Shown here: positions 34,650 to 48,520 of the stretch, piece by piece | Layout of the letters: every line of letters begins with the position of its first letter | Numbering within the stretch: the stretch's first letter is position 1 | DNA from: Raphanus sativus | Taxonomy: Eukaryota > Streptophyta > Magnoliopsida > Brassicales > Brassicaceae | DNA: 64,000 nt | Reading direction: 5' to 3' | Assembly (NCBI RefSeq): GCF_000801105.2 | Contig: NC_079516.1 | Location: 22,977,043 to 23,041,042 of the forward strand | Translations under genes and position numbers: made by a program | The notes under the pieces: generated by a model | Seen by the model: only the letters and a program-made list of their open reading frames with translations | What the model was told of the DNA's origin: nothing | The model's database searches: none

Positions 34650-37600
34650 TCTAACAAGTATTAAAAGAGGAATATGAAACCTTGTGAGCTATGCCACATC
34701 AGATAATTAAATCAGCCAATCATAACAATTTAATTCGCCACGTTTCTCCACATTGACGTTTTTTTCATTTGGGCTTGTGTTTGAATTTCTCAATCAGCCC
34801 AATTAAAATCCATGTCTCCTTTATTATCTGAAGCCTAACGTTTTGTGTTTTTCCCCGACTCCTCCTCTTCGCCATAGCTATCAAATTCTCAGCACTCGCC
34901 GTTACAGTAATATATTATGCTCTTTAATCCTGTCTTAATGATTTTGTTACACCACTCCCCCCTCTTTAACCTTCTATATAAATCGCTCCATATCATCTTA
35001 GTTCCAATCCTAATTGAAACTTGCAGAGACAACTACATCTACCCCCATGAAATCCACCGGAAAGTTTGCCTCCTCCACCGGAAAATCTCATGTCACTGTT
35101 TTTCTCTCCAGTTGAAATTGACAGGCTTTGAGAGTGATGATTAGGACCATCTTCGAGAAGAAGGAGATGAAAATTATATTCCTCCGTGAGGGTAGACAGT
35201 ACCAGTACGAGAAGCAATGTTAATGGAGAAAAAGGTTTCTGATCCAACTTCTCTAGGTATGTTGTTTACTGTTTCATTTGATTAAATTTCAATTAGATCA
35301 CTTTCACATAATACTTTTGTGTTTTTTTCTAACCTATAAACCACACATGTCTCTAGAGAATGACTTACTCTTTAGAAAGGGTAAAGTGTCGAAGGCAAAC
35401 AACTTACAAAGGGATCAATTTCTTTTTTTTTCGTTCTTTCACATGAGAACCTTAGGTGAAGAAGATGACATCTACCAAAGATATCAAATTTCTTGACATT
35501 AGAACTTGAGAAATTTTTATGTTCTGACTACACAACAAACATGGAATCATTCTTTCATATTTGTTCAAAATTTGATTGTTATAGTATTATTTAAATGTTT
35601 AATTTCGTCCCTTTTTCTTTACCAGGAGCATTTAGATCACATAAGATTCAATGTTATGGAAGCTTAGGAACGTTTCCGTGAGAAGATCAAGGTAATGATG
35701 TCACCTGCATAGCTGCTAAAACTAACTTTTGTCTGCTTTCTAACCAAAAAGAGTATTAGTCCTATTATATCTGTTGTCGTTTAATTTTTATGCCCAGATA
35801 CAGTGGTCCTTGCAATTAGTGTATGATTTCTTCATCGTTTGGTTGATGCTGATTTGTATTGTGTTCTTTGTGTTGCAGTTTTAGCAGATGTTCCTGCGTC
35901 TCTTCATATTTGGTTTTCAGTTTCCATCTTAAATGTCTGAATCTCTGTTGATATCTGCTAATTTGTAACTGGATTTGAAATACATTATGTTGCCAGATGA
36001 AATGAGCAACTGAGTGTTTCTAAGATCTGATTCATTGATGGACTTTGTTTTTTTCCTGCAGGAGCAAAAAGTGGAATCTTTGGATGATTGGACCATTGGG
36101 GCGAGACCAGTAGTTGATGGTCCTGGAATAATGAATCGTGTTGAGCATGAGAGCTTAGAAGTTGGACCGCCGAGGATTGATGGCATAATTGCTTTATGTG
36201 TTTAATCTTCTGGACATGTTTTTGAGCCATAAACCGTTTGTGTTTGAAAGTGATGCTCCTGAAGCAAAAAAAGGCTGAGAATAAGAGCACCGCTTTAAGA
36301 TGGCTCTTAGCACTGCAGCAGTCACGTTAGAGAACCAAGCTGCTGAATCCAAAGTGATACCAAAGGATGATGTCAAGTGGATACGAAGGAGGAGGTCGTG
36401 AGATATAGAAGAGGCACACATAAAAACATTGTAGCCAAGAGATGTACACACACAAAAATTCTATTGAGTCTAGCCCATCATCTACTTCAGACTTCTTCCC
36501 TAAAGCAAGATATTTTGAAGTGTTTGATGTGTTGTAATTGTGATCACAACCTACTGTTAATAATAAGGGATGCTCATTGACTTTGGCTTTGAAATAAAAA
36601 AACGTCTATGCTCATTGGCTCTGGCTTTAAACTACCAAAAATTTCTTATATATTAAACGTGCAAGATTGCAGAATCAGTAACCCGAGACAGAAAATACGG
36701 ATCCTACATAGCTGTTCGAGGCCCACGATGGCTTGAACTTATTCTATCTCAAGAGGCAAGATGACTAAGCCTGCAAATCCTTGAACTCAGATGCTCCCCG
36801 TCTGAGCTACTATCATCTTCTCCTTAGTTTGAGATGATCATCTTTTTATCTGATGCCTACTGGTGTTAGTTTTCATTAGCTTTTGTTTTCTTTCGATCTT
36901 CCATTTGTTTTCTGCAGGGAAGGATCCTTGCTTTATACTCTCTGTACTTTGGTATTTTTGATTTAATGAACTACCCGGCGTTAAAAAAAACGTGCAAGAT
37001 TTTCCTTCCCACCAGCCGTTGTCTATTGAAGTTTGATAAAAAATGGTGTAGTCAAGTGTATCTTCTCTCATTGCTTTCTTGAACTCCAACAATAGAGAAA
37101 ATATCAAATTAAATGAAGATTTTTTTGCCCATGATCTTCAATATTTAGAGAAAGAGAACATAACTGAGAAGATAACTTCAACATATCTGTAAAAAATTAA
37201 TAGAAGTATAATTTAATCATCAACAAAAAGAGGATAGAGCGAACAAGAAAATATATTAATTACTAAAACTAATATATTTTCTAATTTAACTTTTGTGCTG
37301 TAGGTTTAAATTATTTTCCTAGAGCATAAATTGGTAAATGAAAATGGTTGTGAAAAGAAAAAAGCACTGAAATCATTAGGAGCACTTATCAATCACCTTC
37401 ATCTAAAATCATTGTATTTTTCTGATTATTTATGAAATTTCAGAAAAGTATTCAATCAACAATTAACTGTTTATCTTTTATCAAGGTACTTACAAAAAAA
37501 AAATTATTAGATCCAACATTTTTGAAATTGGGTGAAAAATGTTAACAAACTTTTTTCATGTATATTTCTAGAAAGAATAGTTTTCTTGGTAATAACTAAA

Positions 37601-37897
37601 ACTTTAGCCACTAATTATACATTACAAATACAAATCAGGAAAATAGAATGAAGAAAATAGTTACAAAAACAAAAAATTTAAACGACTGGAATTTTAACAT
37701 ATGTTTTTACTGTAACAATATTTTATATAATATAATATGTACTTTTTAGATTCTATTAAGTTAAACTTCATTTAATAATTAATATTTGTCAAAGTTTCCA
37801 ATATATACTAAATATTTAAATATAATAACATAATATCTTAAAATAAATTAAAATTTTTATGAAAATAAACCCGGACGTAGCCTGGAAAAAGCTCTAG
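34650..37897 (+). mobile_element. Probable Helitron with promoter-like and exon-like sequence
   Basis: The proposed 5' end at 34650 (TCTAACAAGTATTAAAAGAG, preceded by A) is a mutated TCTATACTATTAAAAG start, followed by GTGAGCTATGCCACATCAG as in related plant Helitrons. The proposed 3' end has an imperfect CCCGG hairpin near 37870-37885, then CTAG at 37894-37897 followed by T. The interior includes TGGGCT and AGCCCA (34770-34801), a CT-rich leader-like stretch, short open pieces (35041-35260, 36062-36205) and GTATG/TGCAG splice-like signals, suggesting captured gene parts. No replicase/helicase is seen. Because the ends are degenerate, the boundaries are tentative. A LINE fragment lies inside. 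Confidence 0.45.
36669..36987 (+). mobile_element. 5'-truncated LINE fragment
   Basis: A 319-bp insertion with a 14-bp target duplication AAACGTGCAAGATT (36655-36668 and 36988-37001) and a short A-tail. It resembles the extreme 3' end of a plant L1-type LINE: a piece reading like the end of the polymerase frame, a T-rich 3' UTR and TTTAATGAACTACCCGGCGTT before the A-run. Truncation at the 5' end is the usual result of incomplete reverse transcription. It is nested in the Helitron candidate, so it came later. Confidence 0.65.
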
Positions 37898-38480
37898 TAC
37901 ATATAATTGGTGCATGATTTTGTCTGTAATAACAAATAAAATATTTACAATTTTTCAGATAAAACATTTAGATACGAACTTTCTAACAAAACTGTAAAAT
38001 ATATTTTCTCCCTTGAAATAATATTTTTCCACTAAACATAAAATTGTATTTTCATTTAATCTGTACAATAATAATTTTTTCCAAAATTTCAAAATTGTAT
38101 TTTCTGTTAAAACTGTAAAATCATACTCTCATGCTATCACACTTTCATACCAAATCCATGAAATATATGTATTTTCTCACCAAAATAAATCACAATTAGG
38201 TAGATACCATCTAACTAAATCATCAGGAAATGAACAAACATTCCCTAAATGTTATAAATGGATTTTGAAGCAAGGGTGAGATAAACTTTGGAAAATGACC
38301 ATCTTAAAATGATCGATTAAAAGTGTATTGTTGATACCTTACCCTAGCCTACATCAACACCATTCAGCCAATGAGGTATTTCGAAAAGTTGAAGAGATCG
38401 TAGAATTTTCCCATAAACGCACATCGTTGACTCTACTTTTGCTGGTTGGAAAAGAAAAAGGAACGAAGCTTCCGACTTCC
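37898..38480. other. Gene-free AT-rich stretch
   Basis: No coding or structured sequence recognised between the Helitron 3' end and the SINE target repeat. Confidence 0.5.
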
Positions 38481-38496
38481 AAGACAGACACAAAGA

Positions 38497-38663
38497 ACCG
38501 GGCTTCGTAGCCTGGTGGTAATGGAACCTCGGCTGAGGTGTCCGCCACCCAGCTTCGAAACCCGGCCACAGCGATTTAACATCCTTACTGCTGGGGCGCT
38601 GGACCTCTTCGGGGGATATTTGGGAAAGTGGCTGCCCAGACACCAGAGATATCAAAAAAAAAA
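38497..38663 (+). mobile_element. tRNA-derived SINE
   Basis: A 167-bp insertion flanked by a perfect 16-bp target duplication AAGACAGACACAAAGA (38481-38496 and 38664-38679), ending in an A-run. Near its 5' end are a pol III A box (TAGCCTGGTGGTAATGG, about 38509-38525) and a B box-like GCTTCGAAACCC (about 38553-38564). Size and structure match Brassica SINEs. It sits about 300 bp upstream of TAXIMIN1. The overlapping open frames at 38344-38733 are artefacts of this insertion. Confidence 0.85.
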
Positions 38664-38966
38664 AAGACAGACACAAAGACAAATCAAGAGTCTGAACCAC
38701 AAACGTTTTGACCATCCGAAAAGGCCCCCTTGACTTTGATTATATCAAAATAAAGAAAAAGAAACCGCAGGGATAATATCGTAGTTTTCAAACTCGCCGC
38801 GTGGTTACGGGCCTCATAGCGGTTATACAAAGTCTTGAGCAGACTCGTGGAAACTAATCACTGATTTAATTTAAAACCTTTATAATCTCTTGTTTATCTA
38901 TCCCATTCTCTGCGTAACAGAACCTGCGTGCTTCTGAAGTTGGGAGAGAAAAAGAGTAAGGGAAGA

Positions 38967-39376
38967 ATGGGAGAATGTAGGCCACTTGGTTTCTTGTTGG
39001 GGCTACCATTTGCACTTGTCGCTCTCCTTCTATCTCTTGTTGGTGCTGTCATCTGGATCATTGGGTAATTTAAATTACCCTTTTCTTTCTCTCTTTATAT
39101 TATTATGTTTGCTTACGTAAATTCATTAGCGATGAAGATTCAGTTCCCTCTCGGTTATGTTCCTTTTCTAAATTATCCCCCCGATCTACTTTTTGAAAAA
39201 GTCGAAGGAAATATTATTTCAGATTAAAAACTGATATAAATATATTGGGCAGGACGATACTGAGTTGTTTGTGCCCGTGTTGCTTCTGTTTCGCTGCGTT
39301 GGCTAACTTCGCGGTGGATCTCATCAAACTTCCTGTCAAAGTCATCCGTTGGTTCACCCACTCCATCCCTTGTTAA
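38967..39376 (+). CDS. TAX1: TAXIMIN1-type small cysteine-rich signalling peptide
   Basis: Two exons (38967-39064 and 39253-39376) joined by a GT-AG intron give 73 residues, the family length. The protein starts [20 protein letters not shown], a conserved hydrophobic segment. A Cys-rich core ([10 protein letters not shown]) and a conserved tail ([17 protein letters not shown]) follow. TAXIMIN peptides are small, membrane-inserted or secreted signals; Arabidopsis TAX1 affects lateral organ separation. Too short to be seen as one long open frame. It keeps its place next to GLK1, separated here by about 27 kb of transposon-rich DNA. Confidence 0.9.
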
Positions 39377-39763
39377 GACCACACTCCTTCACTTTTCTTT
39401 TTAAGTTTTAAATTTTAATGCTCTTAATTTCCTTTTCTTAATTTTATTTATTAATGTTAATATTTCAAAGATACGGGCTTAGTTTCCGATTTTTGTTTTG
39501 TGTGTTATGAAAGAAGTTGATTTAGCAAAGAAGGCAACTGAAAGTACCAACTAACTTTGCGTAGAATATGATCCCAAAGTAAACCCAACGTCGTAACTGG
39601 ATTTAAATAATTCAAAAAGAAAAATCGCGCTACAAAGCCTAAAAGCATGATGATGTTTGTTAAGAGGGCCAATTTCTCTCAATGGGCCCAGAAGATATGT
39701 GGGCTTAAAGAAACATTAGGAGAAGGTGGAGGAGGTGGAAGACTTATCCACAGTGTGGGGTTT

Positions 39764-39944
39764 ACCAACCCCCAACACACTCATAAATGGAAAAAAGGGA
39801 GAATAATCGCAATACAGAGAGAGTTGGTGGAAGGGAGCGACCCGACAGATGGAAAAAGAGAAAAGAGAGAGAGAGAGAGTAGGCGGGCGCGGTAGGTGAA
39901 GGATTAGGACGTCTCGCCAGCCAACCCTCATTTATTTATATATA
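39764..39944 (+). promoter_or_regulatory. HCT promoter elements
   Basis: ACCAACC (39764-39770) matches the AC-II element used by MYB factors in phenylpropanoid genes. A good TATA box (TATTTATATATA, 39933-39944) lies about 120 bp upstream of the HCT start codon. The intervening purine-rich run (GAGAGAGAG, about 39860) is ordinary leader or promoter sequence. Confidence 0.5.
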
Positions 39945-39984
39945 TCCAACATTCTTCTCCTCTCAATCCTCAGATCTCTAATAA

Positions 39985-41540
<1,556 letters not shown>

Positions 41541-42179
41541 CAGAGACAAGCAGCAGCAGAACAAGAAGAAGATGATGATTCCTCCTTTCCCCCCCCCCCC
41601 CCACACTTAAATGGGGCTTTTTTGTTGCTTGATGTCGAAGATGATTCGTTATCCTGTATTTTAGAGGGTACAATAAAGTTATGTCAACACATAAGTGTTT
41701 CTTATGGTCTGTGTAACATTTGGATCGGTCATGTAGGAACTTTTGCTTTTATGTTTATACTGATGATGATAAGTGTTGTCCTATGACACATTACCTTCAT
41801 AGTTTGGTTATGTCAATGCTTCATCCCCTCTCTTGTCAGTTTTCCTGTAATAACAACTGTTTTGTACTTTCTGTGTTAGGTTTCTTATAGTCAATGTTAT
41901 GTACCCCGTAACAGTCGACTTAATGCTTGTGAACATTTGGGAGAAGGTAAGGTGGTTCCATGTAGCTCTAACGTAATGCAAAATCGTACATATGGCTCAG
42001 TGTATACTTTTTATTTGTTTAATTGGCATGACATATATTTCGCAACCAATAACCTGGCGAAAAGCAGAGCGCTGATAAGTTTAATTTGAAGTTTTAAGTT
42101 TTGATACAATATATTGTCATTATTATTATTTAGATTACATTTAGGAATGATCGTATCTCAGTGTTTTCCGTTTCCTGAG
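41541..42179. other. Convergent spacer between HCT and TED7
   Basis: About 640 bp holding both 3' UTRs. A C-run near 41590 lies in the HCT 3' UTR. AATAAAG at about 41671-41677 could serve as the HCT polyadenylation signal. No other gene is seen. Confidence 0.5.
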
Positions 42180-42827
42180 TTAGGACTTGTGCTCCACAAG
42201 GTGATGATTTGGCTCTGATATATCAATGGCATGTCCTCCAGTTGAACTAAGGTGAGGAGCTCGGCTAAACATTTCAGCCTTCTGAATATCCTCTTCCAAA
42301 TGAATGTCTTCCTCAATCATGACCACTCTCGTTGGTTCGCCATGGGGTCCTGGCACTATGACTTCTTCGACTTTGAGGTGTTCATCAAACTTGGTGATTT
42401 CAGTCTTCTCAGAAGACCTTCTTCTTTTCTTGACATAGCAGAAGAGAGCAGCAGCGAGGAATGCAAGAAAAAACAAACTGCCAAGAGAGACAACAACCAC
42501 AACGATAACAGTTGAATGGTGCCCCGGTGGCGGTGGTGGTGGAAGAACGTGAGGTGAAGGCGGTGGGAAATGGGGACTAGGTGGTGGAAGAACGTGAGGT
42601 GGAGGCGGTGGATGATGGGGACGAGGATAAGGTGGCGGTGGGAAATGAGGACTAGGTGGTGGTGTAGGAACAAAGTGGGCAGGAGGCGGGGGCTGAAGTG
42701 GGTGATGGGGAGGAGGTGGGGAAATGTAGGAAGGAGGCGGTGGTTGAAGCGGGTGATGCGGTGGAGGGTGAGGATGTTGATCGGAGGGTGGTGGGTAGAC
42801 GGGGAAAAATTGAACAGAGGCAGCCAT
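42180..42827 (-). CDS. TED7: TED7-like proline-rich membrane protein
   Basis: Single-exon minus-strand gene of 215 residues; I start at MAASVQFF (42827), as in the family, rather than the in-frame ATG 11 codons upstream. The N-terminal half is a Pro/His-rich extracellular-type region with many PPP runs. A single transmembrane helix follows (about residues 105-130, [20 protein letters not shown]) and then a basic stop (KKRRR). The cytosolic tail is conserved ([20 protein letters not shown] and ...[20 protein letters not shown]). Arabidopsis TED6/TED7 act in xylem vessel secondary-wall formation and associate with cellulose synthase. It faces HCT tail to tail. Confidence 0.92.
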   Translation of the reverse strand: MAASVQFFPVYPPPSDQHPHPPPHHPLQPPPPSYISPPPPHHPLQPPPPAHFVPTPPPSPHFPPPPYPRPHHPPPPPHVLPPPSPHFPPPSPHVLPPPPPPGHHSTVIVVVVVSLGSLFFLAFLAAALFCYVKKRRRSSEKTEITKFDEHLKVEEVIVPGPHGEPTRVVMIEEDIHLEEDIQKAEMFSRAPHLSSTGGHAIDISEPNHHLVEHKS

Positions 42828-43449
42828 TTGGTATGTATATATATTATGATGTTGTTGCAAAGATGAAGTGAGTTATTTCATAAGAGTTTGAAGCCTATTT
42901 GTAGTTGTGTAAAAGCTGGATTGGTGGTGGCATGTGATATGATATGCTTCTAAGCTTGTACTTGCTTGACTCGTATGCTAAGCTTTTACATTATTAAACT
43001 CGGTTGATTGTTTCTACTCCACTCCAATGCTGTTTTGATTCACTTTTGAATCGTTGGTGTACTTGCTAATCTCTATGAGCATTTTATCTGCATTTTGATC
43101 CCCAAATTTACTCAGCAGAATTTTGAGTTTCCTATGACATCATTGTTTGGAACCATTCTTACCTTTGGAACTTCTGTCGGTTCAGTTGTGACCGGTGGTC
43201 TAGTGTAGGGAGGAACAATTGCTCCAATTGGTCTAGTGTAGGCAGTGAAGCTCATGGTCCATGTAGGGATCATAAGGTTCTTTGTTGTTTCATTGAATTT
43301 CTTCGCTTGTCTATGTATCTTATGTATAAACTTTCATGTGTTGAGTGTCTTTTAGGGTGCACTTGGTCCCTTTTAGTGTTCTTGATGTAAACTCAAATTT
43401 CTCATTAATGATAAAGTTACAACCAAACTATATACACGTGCAACAGAAC
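42828..43449. other. TED7 upstream region
   Basis: No gene. It should hold the TED7 promoter. A 20-bp direct repeat around GGTCTAGTGTAGG occurs near 43197 and 43231. Confidence 0.5.
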
Positions 43450-43479
43450 TAACAGTACAAGAAAACAAGACTTGAACGA

Positions 43480-43880
43480 CTACAGAATTGGTAGTAAATT
43501 AGTCGTTAATAGTGATTTACGACCAAGTTACGACCAATTGCGATTGGTCGTTAATCACTGGTCGTAATCACCAATTGGTCGTACATTGGTCGTAAATGTA
43601 CGACTAACAAAATTGGTCGTAAATGAGTCGTAAATGTACGACTCGGTTGATTGGTCGTAAAGCAGTCGTACATTTACGACTACCCATATTGGTCGTAAAA
43701 CAGATGTAAACTATTGGTCGTATGAGTCGGAAATGGTAGTCGTATATTAGATGTAAATGAGTCATACATTTACGACTAAAGTACATCGATGATGATGTAC
43801 ATTGGTCGTAATTTAGCGACTACCTTGCATCTCGAATAGATGTACTTTAGTCGTTACTTTAAGACCAATTTACAACGCCC
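43480..43880. repeat. CACTA left subterminal repeat array
   Basis: Dozens of overlapping TTGGTCGTAAAT / ATTTACGACTA words in both orientations, about 400 bp, just inside the left terminus. Such arrays bind the accessory transposon protein (TNPA-like) that brings the ends together. Confidence 0.85.
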
Positions 43881-44038
43881 AATATTAATTACGAAATTCT
43901 TTAAATAAAATAAAAATATTATATAATTAAAATTCATAAAATTAAAAAAAATACGAATTTGATAAATTCCATAAAACATAATCTATAACATTCATAAAAT
44001 TAAAATATTCAAAATACAAAATAATTAAAACCGAAAAA

Positions 44039-45095
44039 CTAAACATTAAGGTTTATATCATCGAAGAGACCAGCAGTCCTCTCATCCGCTTCTCGTTCCA
44101 AATTTTCATGCTGTTCCGGAGTAGGGTCGGGACCGGCAAAGCTCGAACGCATGCTCTGCCACGCTGACGCAACCGACGGGTCGACGTGTGGGGTTGAACC
44201 TAACAACATATCGAAGATGTTTGCCATAACCTTAAATTTGTCGTTGTGGTCGGCTATGGTTCGGTTCGCAGTTTCCAAGTCCCTCTGGAACAAGGAATCT
44301 GCTTCCCGTCTAGCAGCGTGTTCAACTCTCGCCCTCGGAACATCGTTCACACTCCCGATTCCTGGTATACGTCCACTTTTCTTCGGAGGGACCTTCAATA
44401 TATAAATAGATATTAATTAGTACATATGTAAAAACTATGTAAACATAAATTAAAAATATTGAATATCGAATATTTTACCTGCTCAAAATTTTTGTCTTGT
44501 TCGATGGGAGAAAGCTCGACCGGTGCACCATCCGGATTTTCTTGCGTCAGCTGAGTCTGGACCTCTTGAATCCGAGCATCTACATCGTTGCAGAGCTGCT
44601 CTGCTCGAGGATGAGAGAAAGTTCCATCGGCATGCTAGTGGGTCAACTTGTAAAGTCGGGCCAGAGTCGGTGGTGCTCCTTCTTCGGCAGCATATATTAA
44701 AAAATGAATTAAAGTAGCATCTAATAAATACTTAATTAACATATATTTTATAAAAAATAAGAAAAATAAAAAAACTTACAATTTCCAGGGCTCTTTGGGC
44801 GTATGGAATCTCTCCGGAAGTATGAGGTATTGGCAGATTACCCTCAGCATCTCGGGTCATCCGGGCCGCAGAGCAAGTGAGAGACCTTTGGACTGACTCA
44901 GGCAAATTCCAATAAGCCTTCAAGTTAGTCCAAACGTCCTCGCTGAGGTAGCTTTGTTTGGAGTCATCCCCGTAATGAGTCCACTTTTCCTTCCAGTCGC
45001 CAACAATGTTTTTTGAGGCGAGCCCCCGCCTTTTTGTTGAACTCTGCCTTGACCGTCTCATTGATCCCAAGAGGCCAATTCCATTTTTGCTACAA
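44039..45095 (-). pseudogene. CACTA second gene, Transposase_24-like
   Basis: Three minus-strand exon-like pieces: about 44780-45095 (with SYLSEDVWTNLKAYWNLPES and GNLPIPHTSGEIPYAQRALE), about 44480-44640 (HPRAEQLCNDVDARIQEVQT), and 44039-44395 (KVPPKKSGRIPGIGSVN, ending DDINLNV). The motifs match the plant En/Spm accessory family PF03004. Reading-frame changes in the first piece suggest decay. A likely role, by family, is a DNA-binding accessory protein for transposition. Confidence 0.7.
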
Positions 45096-45199
45096 AAAAA
45101 TCATGAAAATATATTAATTAACCAAATTATTGTTATTTAAATCTAAAATAAAAATAATTAAATTACCTTGGGCATCTAAATCTAAAATAAAAATAATTA

Positions 45200-48172
45200 A
45201 AATATATTTTTAACCATTTCACAAAGTGTTGGTCTTTCCTTTTGTTGAGATCATTGTTTGATATTCCTGGTATAGCCTCTTCGATTTGGGCAACAAAATC
45301 GCTGTTTTAAAACAAAATAATCATTAAAGTGTATATATGTATGATAAAATTTAGAAGCAAAATAATTTTAATTACCTTTCAAATAACTCAATCTCCTCGC
45401 AATTAAGGAGTATATATGTGTGGGCACTATGAGCGTCTTCTGAACTCAACCACCAAACTTCTTTCAGTTTTCCACCTAGCCGTCCAATCTGACAGAAAAT
45501 ATCTGGAACATCTTCACCAAAATATGTCGGTATAACACCACCATCATCATATCTGCTCGTAGTCCTTTTCCGTGTCCGGACTTGTGACCCAAAGTACTAG
45601 GACGTAAAGTGAGAAGTTTCCTCATTCAAACTCCCAGCAACTATTGAACCTTCCACCCTTGCCAGATTTTTTGCTTTCCCTTTCAAATATTTCATAGCTC
45701 GCTCGTAAGGATACATCCATCCATTATGAACAGGTCCACGAAGTAGTGCCTCATACGGAAGATGGATAACCAGATGTTCCATGACGTCAAAAAAGGACGG
45801 AGGAAAAAATTTCTCCAAATTGCACATCAAGATCCGGATATTCTCATCAAGTTGTCTGATGACATCTACAGTTAAGGTGCGTGCACTGAAATCTCTGAAA
45901 AAAGCTCTGATGCCTACAAATAATTTACAATTATAAGTTTTTTTCCAAAAAGAAGAACTAATAACTTTAATAATTTGTTACCTGCAAGTGCTTCGTGAAC
46001 ATTTTTTGGAAGCAACTCCGCAAATGCAAATGGTAGAAGTCGTTGCATAAAAACATGACAGTCATGACTTTTCATCCCTGAAAACTTCTGTCCCTGATGA
46101 TCAACACATCTTGATAGATTTGAAACATATCCATCAGAAAACTTCACATCTGATGACACCCACTTGAACAACGATGCTTTTGCTTCTGCTGACAATCTGA
46201 AAATGGGAACTGGAATTCTCCCATCGTTTCTAATATGCAGCTCAATCCAAGAACATAATGCAGGCAAATCCAACCTTGAGTTCTTGTTATCTTTTGTCTT
46301 GCCGGGGACATTCAACAATGTATTGATGATGTTGTCAAAGAAGTTCTTCTCTATATGCATCACGTCAAGATTGTGGCGCAGAAGTAGATCTTTCCAATAT
46401 GGAAGTTCCCAAAATATACTCTTCTTGTGCCAATTATGCTGAGTCCCGTAACCATCAGGCATATTTGCAGGAGTATGCCAATTACCGTCTTTGATGACTG
46501 TGCTGCATCCACCATAGTAATCAATATCCTTCTCGATTTCCTCTCCAGATAAATATGGTGGAGTGGTGTCCCGTACAACCCTTTTTGACCGAAACAATTT
46601 CTTGTTCCTTCGGTATGGATAGTTAATGGGAAGAAATCTTCGATGGCAATCAAACCAAGACGTCTTCCTACCATTCTTCAACTAAAATGCGTCTGTGCTT
46701 CCCATACAATATGGACAAGATAGTCTTCCATGCGTCGTCCAACCCGACAACATCCTATATGCAGGAAAGTCACTAATAGTCCACAATAGAACTGCTCGCA
46801 TTGTAAAGTTTGTTTTCGTCGAACAATCATATGTTTGCACGCCTGTTGACCATAATTTCTTCAATTCTTCTATCAAAGGTTGTAGAAAAACATCAAGGGA
46901 CCTCTTAGGATGTTTTGGTCCAGGTATCAATATACTCATGAAAAGCAATTCTTTTTCCATACACATCTCTGGTGGAAGGTTGTATGGCGTCAAGAAGACT
47001 GGCCAAAGCGAGTATTGTCTTCCAGACATTCCAAATGGACTAAAGCCATCTGTGCAGAGCCCAAGATAAACGTTGCGGGGGTTACTTGCAAAATCAGGGT
47101 ACACTGAATTCAAGTGCTTCCAAGCTTTTCATCAGAGGGATGATTGATCTCTCCTTCCTTCTGATCATGTTCTGCATGTCATCTCATCGATGCTGCCGTC
47201 TTTGCAGATTGATATAATCTCTTCAATCTATCCTTAATAGGTAAGTACCACATCCGCTGGTACGGCACCCTATTCCTTCCACGTCCTTGCGGTTTATATC
47301 GTGGCTTCTTACAAAATTTACACTCTAACAATTCTGCGTCTTTTCCCCAGTATATCATACAGTTGTCTATACAAACATCAATCATCTCCGAAGGTAAACC
47401 AAGACTATGAACAAGTTTCTGAATCTCATAATAAGATTCAGCACACAAATTCTCTTCAGGCAAATACTCTTTAAACAACTCAGCCCATGCATCCATACAA
47501 ACTTCAGGTAAGTTATGATCAGTTTTGATATTCATCATCCTAGCTGCCAATGATAATTTAGAAAGACCTTCTCTACAACCTTCATAAATTGGCTCATTAG
47601 CTGCTGCTAGCATTTCATAAAATCTTTTTGCATCCAAGTTAGGCCCCTCTACATTTTCGACCTCCTCTATTACTGATGTAGTTTCACGATGCATCGGTAA
47701 CCATATCATGCATTCTATCATGATCTACCATATGATCTTCTTGAATGACACTTTCAGAAGGCAAATGTGGTTCAACTCTATTACGAACATTTTCAACTTG
47801 ATTACTACTACTAGCTTCATTCCTACTATCACCTTCTCCGTGGTTAAACCAAATATAGTAATGTGGAGTAAATCCTCTATTTACTATATGTTTCCAAACG
47901 GTATCACTAGCAGCAAACTTCGTATTGTTGCATTTACGACAAGGACATAACATTTTACCTGTTTCCTTTGTCAGAGGCGTCTGTCCGGCCTGGTACATGA
48001 ATATCTCTGCTCCGCTGAGAAATTCGTCTGTTACTCTTCCGCTTGAATCTTTATGCGCATACATCCAACTCCGAACCTCATAAATATTTCCAGACATTTT
48101 TTTACTCTTTTCGTTTTTTGTTTTGCTCTTTTCGTTTTTTTGGTGCATCTTAAGAATGAGGGAAAATGTCAT
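45200..48172 (-). pseudogene. CACTA tnp2-type transposase, broken
   Basis: Minus-strand gene in pieces. The N-terminal transposase-associated domain (MSGNIYEVRSWMYAHK at 48097, CPCRKCNN) ends in a frameshift near 47690. The next segment has LLECKFCKKPRYKPQG. It meets a TGA where Trp is expected near 47180 and a frameshift near 47120. The tnp2 core follows (YLGLCTDGFSPFGMSGRQYS, GWTTHGRLSCPYCM), interrupted by TAG at 46682 where Gln is expected. The core continues through LDVMHIEKNFFDNI to LPKNVHEALA, with an intron at about 45914-45982. A DUF4218-like domain (MCNLEKFFPPSFFDVMEHL) hits a stop near 45597. It cannot make a full transposase. Confidence 0.85.
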
Positions 48173-48199
48173 ATTTATAGAGAAATTTCGATTTTGGTA

Positions 48200-48520
48200 G
48201 GTGACGATCTTACAACGTTTTTACGTGTAATGATAAATTAACTACCAAAGTGCTACTAATGCTCTCGTAATTGAGTCGTTAGTTGGATGTAAATATTTGG
48301 TTGTAAATAAGTCGTAAAATTACAACTGTTTTACGACTAGCAGGGATTGTAGTCGTAAACTAGATGTAAAATTACAACTAATTTACGACTACATGTATTA
48401 GTTGCAAATTTACTACCAATTTACGACCAATTTTGTTTTGGTCGTAAATGGGTCGTAACATAGATCCAAAATTACGACTACGCTTTTGTGGTCGTTAATG
48501 TTGGTCGTTAAGGCCACGTT
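48200..48520. repeat. CACTA right subterminal repeat array
   Basis: Array of TTACGACTA/TAGTCGTAAA words like the left array, about 320 bp, ending at the terminal inverted repeat. Confidence 0.85.

Noticed and set aside
38344..38733. Open frames on both strands around 38.5 kb
   Set aside because: They cross the SINE and its target repeats and change meaning at its borders.
42252..42866. Trp/Arg-rich plus-strand frames opposite TED7
   Set aside because: Antisense of the proline-rich TED7 codons.
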